A DNA stretch of 12,608 nt from Acidobacteriaceae bacterium (GCA_003139975.1 PLHN01000376.1:9861-22468); one strand, 5' to 3'. Shown: positions 4,576-12,600, numbered from the stretch's first letter. Program-made: numbers and translations. The notes: a model not told the origin generated them from the letters alone.

Positions 4576-6096
4576 TCACTGCTTCAGCGCGGTTCCGGCC
4601 GATACGCTATTGCCGGTGTTCACCGTCTGCAGATCCTGGAACCCTTTGGCCTGCCCTGCCGCCACCGAGTTCAGCGGAAATGCAAAGCTGGACCCGTCTA
4701 CCAATGACATGCTGCCGCTGCCGTCCAGGTTGACAGTGTAGGTGCCGGTTGTGGTTCCCGTGTGAAACACACCGTCCGTGACAAATTGCTTTAGCGCTTT
4801 GACATTGCCCTTGCCGTCAAAAGTGTATAGGTCGACACCACCGCCCTCGGCTTGGCTCCCGGCGGCGGTCCAAGTGTTGCGTTGAATCGCGAAACTCCCT
4901 TTCAGACTTGCCACGCTGTAGGTCTCCGCGGTGGTGGACTGCAGCACGGCGGCGCCGCTGAAGATTTCGTTGACGCTGTCGTTGGTTTGCAGCAATTGCA
5001 CGCCGTGCGCCACCTTAGCTTCAGTGGAGTCGAGGGTGATGGCGAACTGGGCCGTCGAGCCGGCCGTAAAGGTGATCGTGCCCGAGCCATTTGAGTTTAC
5101 AGTGTAGGTTCCAGCCAAGGTTCCGGTTTGAGCCGCACCGTCGGTCATCGATGTGTACGAGCCGGTCACAGTGCCCCCGCCGTTGAAAGTCAAGACTCCC
5201 ACCATGGCGAACTCGTTCGTGCTCACATTGGCAGTCCACAGGTTGGTCAAAAAGCTGTAGCTGCCCTTCAGGCTTGCATTGCTGAACTTCGTAGCCTGCG
5301 CGGCCAGCACGATCCCGGCGATTGCATAGTTGCCGCTGCCGACGCTCGTGCAGTTCTCAATAAATTGAGCCCCTTTGACATGGCCCCCCGCGACCGAGTT
5401 CGCCACAAACACAATCTGAGCACCCGGGAGGGTAATGGTGCCGCTGCCGTCCGAATTGACGGTATAGGTGCCGGTCAAGGTCTTCGTGAAAGACGTTCCG
5501 CCGGCCACGATCGTAGACCAAGCATTAGCATTCCCTTTGCCGTCAAAGGTGATCATTCCGAGATCGCTTGCCTGGTATCCACTCACAGCGGCCGTCCATA
5601 GGTTCCACTGGAAGGCGAAATCCCCTTTCAGATCTGCCACGCTATAAGTTTCCGCAGTTGTTGACTGCAGCACGGCTGCGCCGCTGACGATTTCGTTGTT
5701 GCTGTCGTTGGTTTGCAACAACTGCACGCCGTGAGCTACCTTAGCGGCAGTCGAGTCGAGATTGATCGCGAACTGGGCCGTTGAGCCGGTGGTAAACGTG
5801 ATTGTGCCCGTGCCATTGGAATTCACGGTGTAAGTCCCGCCCAAGGTCCCGGTCTGGAACACTTGCAAGGAGATCGAAGTGTACGAGCCGCTCACATTGC
5901 CCGCGCCGTCGAAGGCAAGGACGCCCACCATGGCAATCTGGTCGGTACTGGTATTGGCAGTCCACAGGTTGGTCAGAAAGCTGTAGCTGCCCTTCAGGCT
6001 TGCTTTGCTGTACGTCGCAGCCTGGGCGGACAGGGCGAGGGCGATGGTCATGATGATTAAAACCCCAACTTGCGCAAAACGTCGACTGAAAAGCAC
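4576..6096 (-). CDS. Secreted tandem-repeat protein with A-B-A-B domain order
   Basis: This 506-residue protein has a signal peptide (MLFSRRF, hydrophobic core, cleavage near AQA-A at 26/27). It then consists almost only of four related domains of about 120 residues, each starting with a LKGSYSF or LKGxFA block. The order is A1 (27-147), B1 (148-268), A2 (269-389), B2 (390-506). A1 and A2 share SLKGSYSFLTNLWTAN, GTYTVNSNG and AHGVQLLQTNDS almost exactly. Recurrent GTYTVNxxGxGT blocks point to a beta-rich Ser/Thr/Gly fold typical of secreted surface proteins of Acidobacteriota. No catalytic motif is seen and I do not know a function. GTG is the start, six bases after a perfect AGGAGG. Confidence 0.83.
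   Translation of the reverse strand: MLFSRRFAQVGVLIIMTIALALSAQAATYSKASLKGSYSFLTNLWTANTSTDQIAMVGVLAFDGAGNVSGSYTSISLQVFQTGTLGGTYTVNSNGTGTITFTTGSTAQFAINLDSTAAKVAHGVQLLQTNDSNNEIVSGAAVLQSTTAETYSVADLKGDFAFQWNLWTAAVSGYQASDLGMITFDGKGNANAWSTIVAGGTSFTKTLTGTYTVNSDGSGTITLPGAQIVFVANSVAGGHVKGAQFIENCTSVGSGNYAIAGIVLAAQATKFSNASLKGSYSFLTNLWTANVSTNEFAMVGVLTFNGGGTVTGSYTSMTDGAAQTGTLAGTYTVNSNGSGTITFTAGSTAQFAITLDSTEAKVAHGVQLLQTNDSVNEIFSGAAVLQSTTAETYSVASLKGSFAIQRNTWTAAGSQAEGGGVDLYTFDGKGNVKALKQFVTDGVFHTGTTTGTYTVNLDGSGSMSLVDGSSFAFPLNSVAAGQAKGFQDLQTVNTGNSVSAGTALKQ
4579..5292 (-). repeat. Tandem unit 2 (A2-B2) of the secreted repeat protein
   Basis: This unit encodes residues 269-506 and repeats unit 1 with an offset of 726 bp. 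The B2 domain differs more from B1 (RNTWTAAGSQAEGGG against WNLWTAAVSGYQASD) than A2 does from A1. Confidence 0.8.
5293..6018 (-). repeat. Tandem unit 1 (A1-B1) of the secreted repeat protein
   Basis: This unit encodes residues 27-268. Corresponding DNA is found 726 bp (242 codons) away in the second unit, for example the shared GTTGGTTTGC at 4981 and 5707. Identity is visibly higher in the A half than in the B half. Confidence 0.8.
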
Positions 6097-6102
6097 AGCG
6101 CA

Positions 6103-6108
6103 CCTCCT
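6103..6108 (-). promoter_or_regulatory. Shine-Dalgarno AGGAGG selecting a GTG start
   Basis: AGGAGG on the minus strand (6108-6103) precedes GTG at 6096-6094 with a six-base spacer. It decides the start of the secreted repeat protein. Confidence 0.8.
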
Positions 6109-6373
6109 GGGAACGGGATTTGTTTTCGGGGGAGATTCCTTATCGAGCTTGCAGGATAAGCCGATGCTTGCGGAGGTCGCCTGTCAAGGACGTGCCGCAC
6201 GATACGATGTGACAAGGGAAGGGAATGGCGCGTACCGGGAACATTGCCCTTGGCGCGTGGATCGGGCTAGACTGCAACGTTAAGTCCCGTAGAACGCGGA
6301 TTGCACTTCGCACCGAAGCCTCAAGGTGATCGCGGGCGGGCATGGATCGAAATCGTTGGCTCAAAGAGGGACC
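6109..6373. promoter_or_regulatory. Divergent intergenic region with a possible usp promoter
   Basis: This region separates the minus-strand repeat protein from the plus-strand stress protein and must hold both promoters. On the plus strand TTGCCC (6244-6249), an 18-base spacer and TAGACT (6268-6273) form a weak sigma-70-like promoter. On the minus strand a perfect TTGACA lies near 6182-6187 but has no good -10 at normal spacing. CTTATC (6139-6144) and GATAAG (6155-6160) form a small inverted repeat. Confidence 0.35.
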
Positions 6374-7264
6374 ATGCTGAAACTTGAGCGCATCCTCTGT
6401 CCTGTCGATTTCTCGGAGTTCTCGGCGAGGGCATATCGCTATGGGGTCTCGGTAGCCGAGCACTACGGGGCCAAGCTAGCGGTGCAGCATGTCGTAGAAC
6501 TATGGCGATATCCTTCCGCCGGCTTTGCCGCCTCTGCCGCGCTCTATGATGAGTTCTGCCAGGCGGTTTGCGAAAGCGGCAAGGAACAACTGCAGGAATT
6601 TGTGAAGAACAACAGCGGCGATGGGTTTCAGCCGGAGTTCGTGGTGCACCAGGGAATGGCCCCGGACGCTATTTTGTCGTTTGCACAGGCGTCTAAAGCG
6701 GACGGGATCGTCATGGGAACGCACGGCCAGCGAGGGTTTGACCGACTGATGCTGGGGTCGGTGACCGACCGCGTGATGCGCAGGGCTTCCTGCCCCGTGC
6801 TCGTAGTAAGGAACCCGCCGCGGGACCTGATGGCCACAGATAAAGAGGGGCGCCACGTTCACCGCTTGCGCCAAGTTCTTTTCTGCACGGATTTCTCCGA
6901 GAATTCAGAGCGGGCTTTGAACCATGCGGTCTCCGCGACCGAGGAGTACGATGCCGAACTCACGCTGCTCCATGTGTTGGAGGAGGTCCCGAGTCCCGCT
7001 AAGACGGAAAAGGCCATAGCGGCAGCGACGGAGCAACTCGATAAACTGATTCCTCCGGAGCGACGCAAGAGCCTCAAGATTAAAACGGCGGTGCGAATCG
7101 GAAAACCGTATCGGCAGATCATTCAGTTCGCGGAGGATGAGCAGATCGACATGGTGGCCATGGGAGTGCACGGCCGCGGCTCCCTGGATCTGGCGGTGTT
7201 TGGTTCGACAACCTATCGAGTGATGCAATTGGGGCCGTGCCCGGTTCTCGCGGTCCGGGTTTGA
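6374..7264 (+). CDS. Universal stress protein with two tandem UspA domains
   Basis: A 296-residue protein with two complete Usp domains. Domain 1 (1-147) starts RILCPVDFSEFS and domain 2 (165-296) starts QVLFCTDFSENS. Both keep the ATP-binding motif G-x2-G-x9-G-S/T: Gly115, Gly118, Gly128, Ser129 in the first and Gly264, Gly267, Gly277, Ser278 in the second. Both end CPVL(V/A)V. Tandem Usp proteins are cytoplasmic stress-survival factors, commonly induced by starvation or low oxygen; the target is unknown. The start at 6374 has AGAGGG three bases upstream. An earlier in-frame GTG at 6326 would add 16 residues without family likeness. No partner gene is adjacent. Confidence 0.93.
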   Translation: MLKLERILCPVDFSEFSARAYRYGVSVAEHYGAKLAVQHVVELWRYPSAGFAASAALYDEFCQAVCESGKEQLQEFVKNNSGDGFQPEFVVHQGMAPDAILSFAQASKADGIVMGTHGQRGFDRLMLGSVTDRVMRRASCPVLVVRNPPRDLMATDKEGRHVHRLRQVLFCTDFSENSERALNHAVSATEEYDAELTLLHVLEEVPSPAKTEKAIAAATEQLDKLIPPERRKSLKIKTAVRIGKPYRQIIQFAEDEQIDMVAMGVHGRGSLDLAVFGSTTYRVMQLGPCPVLAVRV

Positions 7265-7302
7265 AACGTTAGAAGAGAGGAGCGCAGCAGCGAACGCCAT
7301 CA

Positions 7303-7318
7303 CCGCACCTCGGTGCGG
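7303..7318. terminator. Short hairpin between convergent genes
   Basis: CCGCAC (7303-7308) and GTGCGG (7313-7318) form a 6-bp GC-rich stem with a CTCG loop, between the Usp stop and the minus-strand peptidoglycan-binding gene. No T-run follows, so terminator function is uncertain. Confidence 0.35.
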
Positions 7319-7360
7319 ACCAGGATAGCTTCGGTCAAAAACTGGATTTGCCGGGCGATG

Positions 7361-7954
7361 CTATTGCTTAGGAGAGTTGTCTTCCGGCGGAGCCTGTTTC
7401 GCCGCTGCCTTAGGATCGGCTGCTGCGGGCGCGGAGGACGTCGACGTTGTCATTGCGCTTTCGGGATTGAGCAGGTGGTCGTGGCTGGGGCCGAGGCCGA
7501 GTTTGATCAGGGCGCGGGAATCGGGAGTTGTTTTCGATTGCCAGCCCTGGGCTCCCTGGTAGCGCTGCATGGCGGCCTGCGTGGCGCTATCCCAGGTACC
7601 GGAGGGTTCGCCATCGAGATAGTGCTCTCGAATCAGGGCTTCCTGAATTTCGCGGGCGCGCGCAGGATCAATTACTTGTTGGCCGCGCTTCCTTGCGACC
7701 TTCTTCGTTCCCTTTTTGCTGTGGGATTTCCCGGTCGCGCGGGCGGAGGATTTGAGGCCGGCCGTTTTGCTGGCTGTGTGGGTGGTGGCGGGGTGTTGGG
7801 CTGTGGTGTGCGCCTTCGACGAAGACGAACTGGGCGTTGCGGCGGATTTGGCAGGCGCGGTCGTGGATGTGGCGGATGCCGCGGGCAGAGCGAGGCTGAG
7901 CGGGAGGGCGAGAACAACGAGGCGCCAACGTCGAGTTAGAGAAAGACGACGCAT
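7361..7954 (-). CDS. Exported protein with a peptidoglycan-binding domain
   Basis: A 197-residue protein. It has a twin-Arg-like basic start (MRRLSLTRRWR), a hydrophobic core and a signal-peptidase site near ASA-TS (28/29). A long Ser/Thr/Ala/Lys-rich linker follows (30-92). Residues 96-155 form one compact domain, DPARAREIQEALIREHYLDGEPSG with TWDSATQAAMQRYQGAQGW, the pattern of PG_binding_1 domains that hold proteins to cell-wall peptidoglycan. The C-terminus is Pro/Ala-rich and disordered. No catalytic domain is attached, so it is probably a wall-associated structural or accessory protein. ATG at 7954 is the natural start, although only a weak ribosome-binding site is present. Confidence 0.85.
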   Translation of the reverse strand: MRRLSLTRRWRLVVLALPLSLALPAASATSTTAPAKSAATPSSSSSKAHTTAQHPATTHTASKTAGLKSSARATGKSHSKKGTKKVARKRGQQVIDPARAREIQEALIREHYLDGEPSGTWDSATQAAMQRYQGAQGWQSKTTPDSRALIKLGLGPSHDHLLNPESAMTTSTSSAPAAADPKAAAKQAPPEDNSPKQ

Positions 7955-8115
7955 TTCTGCTTTGAGCCAGCACTAGAGCGGGAATCGCATCCCGTCGTCA
8001 CGGTGACGGCGTAACATCTTTTCTTTCGCCCGTGTGGGGCTTAATCGTTTGCGACTTGCACCCACGACTTGCCAGGCCGCGAAAAAGGTGGTTCCAAGCA
8101 GGAACCGGTACCTCG

Positions 8116-8129
8116 GCGGCTAAAGCCGC
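8116..8129. repeat. GC hairpin with TAAA loop
   Basis: GCGGC, loop TAAA, GCCGC: a 5-bp stem. With the next hairpin it forms the kind of short intergenic palindrome I associate with Acidobacteriota genomes. Confidence 0.5.
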
Positions 8130-8149
8130 ATTCAAAACAGTGCAGTTAC

Positions 8150-8169
8150 CGCAGCGCTGAAGCGCTGCG
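8150..8169. repeat. GC hairpin with TGAA loop
   Basis: CGCAGCGC (8150-8157), loop TGAA, GCGCTGCG (8162-8169): an 8-bp perfect stem with the same loop as the hairpin at 293-312. Confidence 0.6.
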
Positions 8170-8235
8170 CCACCGAAAATCGAGCGAGACATCGAGTTTT
8201 TCCGCAGCCTGTTGTGCCGTGGGCTGTGTTCTTCC

Positions 8236-8248
8236 GCCGCTTCGCGGC
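8236..8248. repeat. GC hairpin with three-base loop
   Basis: GCCGC (8236-8240), loop TTC, GCGGC (8244-8248). On the minus strand the loop reads GAA, which relates it to the TGAA-loop hairpins. Confidence 0.45.
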
Positions 8249-8268
8249 TTACGTCCGCAACAACAAAG

Positions 8269-8330
8269 CTGGCGAGATCAACCTACCTTATATGGTCACC
8301 GAAACGGGTAAGGTATGCCAGTCTCGCCAG
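8269..8330 (-). terminator. Long two-part inverted repeat downstream of htrA, terminator candidate
   Basis: CTGGCGAGA (8269-8277) pairs with TCTCGCCAG (8322-8330). Inside it TACCTTA (8284-8290) pairs with TAAGGTA (8309-8315), and CCG/CGG closes an AAA loop at 8302-8304. It starts 12 bases beyond the htrA stop. On the minus strand CTTTGTTGTTG follows, only moderately T-rich. It may be the htrA terminator or a small palindromic repeat element. Confidence 0.45.
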
Positions 8331-8342
8331 ATTGTCCAGCGA

Positions 8343-9941
8343 TTACGGAAGTGTACCGGCCAGGAAGATGGTTCCATCCTGGGCGCGTGCGCCACGCGGA
8401 CGCACGAGCAGAACAACATCCTGTCCACTCTTCAGCGACGCCTCGATCTTCGAGAAGTCGTCGACGGTGTTTACGGGTTGCTTGTTGACCTCGAGGATTA
8501 CGTCGCCGCGATGCAGGCCAAGATCTTCCGCGAAAGAGCTGGCTTTCACATCCTGCACGACCACGCCCTTGCCCGCCGGGATATTGAGGCGGTCGGCGAG
8601 ATCGGCCGTGACGGAGCGGACGGAGATGCCGAACTTGCTGGCTTTGGGTTCCTCTTCGCCCTGGTTTTCATCTTCCTCGCCGAGACGGGAAGCGAACAGC
8701 TTCGAGCGATCCGCGATGGTGACGGTGGCATCCTGCTTCTTGCCATTGCGCACGAAGTTCATCTTGGCCTTCGATCCGGGTTTGCGCGAAGCGATATCAG
8801 CGACAAGATCGTCGCCACTCTTGAGCTCCCTGCCATCGACGGAGGTTATGGTGTCGCCGATTTTCAGGCCGGCCTCATCGGCGGGGCTGCCGGAAATGAC
8901 GTTCGAGATGGTGACGCCGGTTCCGTAGATGCGAGCGATGGCCGGATCAGGCTGGGCGGTGAATTCGATGCCGATCGAACCACGGGCCACGCGGTGCTCG
9001 GGGCCAATCAACTGGTTGTAGACCTGAGCGACGGTGTTCGAAGGCATGGCGAAGCCGACGCCCGCGTAGGAACTGGTCTCGGTCAGAATGGCGGTATTAA
9101 TTCCGATGATCTCGCCGGCCATGTTGACCAGCGGGCCGCCGGAATTGCCGGGATTAATGGCCGCATCGGTTTGAATGAACGACTGGAACTGGCGATTCGG
9201 AACGATGTTGCGGCCTTTTGCGGAGACGATGCCGGCGGTGACGGTTTCCTGCAATCCAAAAGGACTGCCGATGGCGAGGACCCAATCGCCGACCTGCATG
9301 CCGTCGGAGTTGCCGAGTTTGGCGGCGGGCAACGCATGGTCCACGTCAATTTTGATCACGGCCAGATCGGTTTCCTGATCCATGCCGATGACCTTGGCGT
9401 CATGGCCGGGAGCACCGGCGGGTTCATCCTGCAGCTTGACGCGAATGCGGTCGGCTTTTTCGACCACGTGACGGTTGGTCACGATGTAACCCTTGGAGTC
9501 GACAATCACGCCCGAACCGAGCGAGCGTTGGCGGATGGAGCCGGCTTCGGGGCCACCCTGGCCGCCAAAGAATTTGTCGAAGAAATCCTGGAATGGGCTG
9601 TCATCGTCGCCGCCGCCCTGGTCGTCGGGATTATCCGGCTGAGCATGAGGATTGCCGCGGAGGCGTCGGTGCGGATTCTTGATGGTCGATTCGGTATTGA
9701 TATTGACCACGGTGGGTTCGAGCTGCTTGGAAATCTGAGAGAAGATATTCGAGAGCTGCTGCGGGGCGGGAACGGTCAGCGGGGTGGCGTCGGAAGACTT
9801 TTGACCCTCTTTGCCCTTGACGCCATAGGAAATCACCGTCCCGATGAGAATTCCAACGGCGAGCGTGGCCAGAATCGTAAAGGTGTAGGCCCAACGGTTG
9901 GCCTTGAAGCGCACCCAAAAGGCGCTTTCGCGCGAATCCAT
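8343..9941 (-). CDS. HtrA/DegP-type serine protease with two PDZ domains
   Basis: The protein has 532 residues. A membrane anchor (about 18-40) puts the protease in the periplasm. The trypsin-like domain (about 60-310) has the triad His158 (VTNRHVVE), Asp192 (TDLAVIKI) and Ser267 (NPGNSGGPL). A Gly/Asp/Gln-rich loop at 91-130 corresponds to the regulatory LA loop of DegP. PDZ1 spans about 321-410 and PDZ2 about 437-530, separated by an acidic linker (421-433, GEEDENQGEEEP). HtrA proteases degrade or refold misfolded envelope proteins; two PDZ domains place it with DegP/DegQ/MucD rather than DegS. ATG at 9941 follows GGAGGAG by five bases. Length and motifs are normal for the family. The long plus-strand frame over this gene is its shadow. 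Confidence 0.96.
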   Translation of the reverse strand: MDSRESAFWVRFKANRWAYTFTILATLAVGILIGTVISYGVKGKEGQKSSDATPLTVPAPQQLSNIFSQISKQLEPTVVNINTESTIKNPHRRLRGNPHAQPDNPDDQGGGDDDSPFQDFFDKFFGGQGGPEAGSIRQRSLGSGVIVDSKGYIVTNRHVVEKADRIRVKLQDEPAGAPGHDAKVIGMDQETDLAVIKIDVDHALPAAKLGNSDGMQVGDWVLAIGSPFGLQETVTAGIVSAKGRNIVPNRQFQSFIQTDAAINPGNSGGPLVNMAGEIIGINTAILTETSSYAGVGFAMPSNTVAQVYNQLIGPEHRVARGSIGIEFTAQPDPAIARIYGTGVTISNVISGSPADEAGLKIGDTITSVDGRELKSGDDLVADIASRKPGSKAKMNFVRNGKKQDATVTIADRSKLFASRLGEEDENQGEEEPKASKFGISVRSVTADLADRLNIPAGKGVVVQDVKASSFAEDLGLHRGDVILEVNKQPVNTVDDFSKIEASLKSGQDVVLLVRPRGARAQDGTIFLAGTLP

Positions 9942-9972
9942 TTGTTCTCCTCCTAAGACCGCCTAATCGATC

Positions 9973-9978
9973 ATTATA
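9973..9978 (-). promoter_or_regulatory. Probable -10 box of the htrA promoter
   Basis: TATAAT (9978-9973 on the minus strand) is a perfect -10 hexamer, predicting a start near 9966 and a leader of about 25 bases carrying the GGAGGAG site. No good -35 lies at 17 bases. GGAACC (10004-9999) resembles an ECF-type -35, but its spacing of 20 does not fit. Confidence 0.5.
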
Positions 9979-10107
9979 CCTTTCGAGCACGCAGGGACGG
10001 TTCCAAGAACACCGACCCTGATGAGACGCAGAAAGCGTGGTTAACGTTGATGCCGGACCTCGACCAGCCGCATTTCGGCGCAGAACTTTTGGTCCGTTGG
10101 TAAGCCG

Positions 10108-12600
10108 TCACTGCGGTTTTATGGCGACCAGGGTGGGAAAACAGAGCGGGGCCCCGGCACCCTGGCCCGTGCACATGTTATTGGTGGTGTTATTGATGTA
10201 AGGAATTGGTTGCACATAACCACTGCTAGTATTGACGGCGTACACAGCGCCGGCGGAGCAGGGTTGATTTGGATCGTTATTCGGGTACTGATCGCAGGCC
10301 GCGACGAACACCTGGCTGCCGTCGCTGGAAGCCGATGCCGAGAGTGGGTCGTAGGTGGGGATGGGGAATTTCTGAGGCGTGCCGCCGTTCATACTAATGA
10401 GAAAGACGGCGGGATTGAAGCGGGCCACGACGATCATCTGCGCGCCATCATTCACCAGGTTCGCGTAAACGGGAGTGATCTGTCCGACCGTGTAGGGGGG
10501 GGCGGTGATACCAAAGCTATTGACCGTTGGAACGTTGCAGGAGTACTGACTCGGCTGCAAGGGGATTTTGTTCGTAACCTGGGCGAACTGCGCGGTCAGA
10601 ATTTGAATATAAGGTGGTTCAAGCACGTAGATGTTCTGGCTGATCAGGTCGAGATTGCCCTGTGTGACGTGTTGCACCAGTGGCGCGGGAAAAATCTGCA
10701 GCGGCGCGCCCTCGTTCGGTGGCAGCGATACAGTCCCAAGATTCGTGCTGGGTGCGTTGGTGAGCGCGCAGGTCGAGAAAGCGGAAACCGATCCTGTATT
10801 TCCCGCCGAACCTACGCTCTGTGTCGCTCCAGACACGTAGGCGAAACTGCCATCGGCAGAAAAGGCGGCACTTGTGCCAAAGGTCGAGGAGACTGGCAGT
10901 GGCACGGAGTCTGGCGGGTTCACGGTAGAGTAGACCCACATGGTGCCCGCGTTGGTGAGGATGAATATCTTCGATTCATCGGGCGAAAACGCCGCCGCGG
11001 AAGCGGCGCAGTTCTGCAGAAGGGGAGCCGTGCAGGGAAGCCCGAGATCGGTGATGGTGCCGGAGCTGCCGGAACTGTTGTAGATATAGACTTGCGGCGT
11101 CGCGGGAACGGTGCCATCGGAGACGACGACCTGCTTACCGTCATTGGAAACGGCAATTACGGTGCCGCACAGCGCAACGTTGCACGGCGTGCTGGCGGCG
11201 GAAACCGTGAAGACGCCACTGGAACCACCCACATCGTAGTACATCAGTCCTTGATTGCTCCCCAGGTAGACGCGCGACAGATGGTTGAACATCATGGAAT
11301 TGGGCGTGCGCGGCACGCTCACGGTAGTGCCAATGGGATTCTTGCCGCCCGAGGTGGTCGGGGTGGCGGCGAACATGACACTCGTGCAGCCGTTGGTCGT
11401 GTCGCCGCACTGATCGGTAGCTACCCAACCGGTGTAGGTAGGTGGGGAAGTATTCAGTACGTCGACGGAAATGGTGCCATAACCCTGAATCGGGTCCGAC
11501 GGCGATAAGGGGCCATCGCTGCTAAATACGTAGTCGGGCATAGCGGACGGGTTCTGCTCGGCATAGGGAGGAGTTGTTGTCGGTACAGTAATATTCGGCA
11601 GGACCCCAATGTTGCAGGTCGGTGGCGCGCAGACAGCGGAAATGTCTGCGCCACCTTGGTTGGTGCGCGCGGTGGCGGAGTTCGTCCCGGAGGAGTTGGT
11701 CAGGGAAGCGAAGGACACGACCTCGGGATCGGAACTGATCCAGGTCAAGGGTGGATTGGTCAAAGTGAATCCGAGGGAATCCACCGCCGTAGCTTGCAAT
11801 AAAACCGAACTGCCACTCGTGACGTTAACCGAGCTCGCGGTGGTGCCGGAAGCCTGAAGCCGAACCGACCGCACCAGGCAGGTGGTGACTGGGATCGGGT
11901 TGCTGTTTGTCCCGGAGATACCGGCATAGAGTTGCGTGATGCCCGGACTGGCGGCAGTGATTTGAACCTGGTTGAGGGGCAATGGGATTTGAAGCGGCGG
12001 ATTCGTATTCGTGGTCAGCACGCCCGTATTCGTGGAACCCCAGAAAAGCTGGCCGACTGTGTCGGTGATCTCGCTGCCGTTGTTGTCGTAAGCCCTTCCT
12101 TGGTATAGCCAGGTTTGCCCTTGCGAGAAACAGTCGTAGACCGGAGGGAGAGTTTGGGCCTGGGAAACCTGGAGGGTTGCGATGTGCTCATGCACGTACA
12201 GGGTGGTTTGTGGGCTGCGCACGCCGTTGGCCACCGCGGTCACAATGGCGATTCCGGGACTACCGGGACTGCAGAGGGCCTGCGAGACGTCCCAGGTTCC
12301 GGCGCAGGCGGCGCCGCCACTGGTGATCGAGAGCGGAGGGGGTTCGGTAGATCCAGGGGGACTGCTGACAATAAATTGAATGTCGGCACCGACGATGGGG
12401 TGACCGTTGGCATCGGTCGCGCTGGCCGAAAACCCCAGTGTGCCGCCGACATCGAGCGAGAGGTTCCCACCCGGGTTCAATGAAATGCTCTTCACGCCTC
12501 CGGCGCCTGAACTGGCCGTGTTGCTGCCCAGGCATCCCGTAAATGCAATGACCAGTGTGATGGCCATCAATAAAAGAAGGACCGTACCGCAACGATGCAT
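10108..12600 (-). CDS. Large lipoprotein with Ig-like domains and a beta-propeller-like region
   Basis: An 830-residue secreted protein. The signal peptide ends in a lipobox-like AFTGC with Cys23 as the lipid site; Phe at -3 is not ideal. Three Ig-like segments of bacterial BIG2 type follow at about 37-140, 141-245 and 246-345 (for example VGGTLGFSASATDANGHPI, and SGSSVLLQATAVDSLG with LTWISSDPEVVSF). Residues 355-830 show repeated short strands with ISNDGKQVVVSDG-like, FSPDESKIFILT-like and FSADGSFAYVSG-like blocks, the signature of YVTN/WD40-like beta-propellers. The mature part has 18 Cys besides Cys23, often in close pairs, suggesting disulfides. It is probably a surface protein; no enzymatic motif is seen. 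ATG at 12600 has GAGGG three bases upstream at the window edge; a start further upstream cannot be excluded. Confidence 0.85.
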   Translation of the reverse strand: MHRCGTVLLLLMAITLVIAFTGCLGSNTASSGAGGVKSISLNPGGNLSLDVGGTLGFSASATDANGHPIVGADIQFIVSSPPGSTEPPPLSITSGGAACAGTWDVSQALCSPGSPGIAIVTAVANGVRSPQTTLYVHEHIATLQVSQAQTLPPVYDCFSQGQTWLYQGRAYDNNGSEITDTVGQLFWGSTNTGVLTTNTNPPLQIPLPLNQVQITAASPGITQLYAGISGTNSNPIPVTTCLVRSVRLQASGTTASSVNVTSGSSVLLQATAVDSLGFTLTNPPLTWISSDPEVVSFASLTNSSGTNSATARTNQGGADISAVCAPPTCNIGVLPNITVPTTTPPYAEQNPSAMPDYVFSSDGPLSPSDPIQGYGTISVDVLNTSPPTYTGWVATDQCGDTTNGCTSVMFAATPTTSGGKNPIGTTVSVPRTPNSMMFNHLSRVYLGSNQGLMYYDVGGSSGVFTVSAASTPCNVALCGTVIAVSNDGKQVVVSDGTVPATPQVYIYNSSGSSGTITDLGLPCTAPLLQNCAASAAAFSPDESKIFILTNAGTMWVYSTVNPPDSVPLPVSSTFGTSAAFSADGSFAYVSGATQSVGSAGNTGSVSAFSTCALTNAPSTNLGTVSLPPNEGAPLQIFPAPLVQHVTQGNLDLISQNIYVLEPPYIQILTAQFAQVTNKIPLQPSQYSCNVPTVNSFGITAPPYTVGQITPVYANLVNDGAQMIVVARFNPAVFLISMNGGTPQKFPIPTYDPLSASASSDGSQVFVAACDQYPNNDPNQPCSAGAVYAVNTSSGYVQPIPYINNTTNNMCTGQGAGAPLCFPTLVAIKPQ

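Larger units (their letters stand above)
7955..8342. other. Repeat-rich intergenic region, no gene seen
   Basis: This 390-base gap lies upstream of the peptidoglycan-binding gene and downstream of htrA. No protein-like frame is visible. It holds CGTCAC-G-GTGACG (7996-8008), a direct repeat CGACTTGC (8052-8059 and 8065-8072), three GC hairpins (8116-8129, 8150-8169, 8236-8248) and a long inverted repeat (8269-8330). Confidence 0.6.

Noticed and set aside
8214..9956. Plus-strand open frame of 580 codons opposite htrA
   Set aside because: It is the mirror of a well-supported HtrA gene in GC-rich DNA. Its translation has no family motif and an unnatural Gly/Asp/Arg composition, and no ribosome-binding site fits.
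10210..11508. Plus-strand open frame of 432 codons opposite the lipoprotein gene
   Set aside because: It is a shadow frame. The minus-strand product has a signal peptide, lipobox and recognisable repeats, while the plus-strand product is Arg/Gly-rich without motifs.
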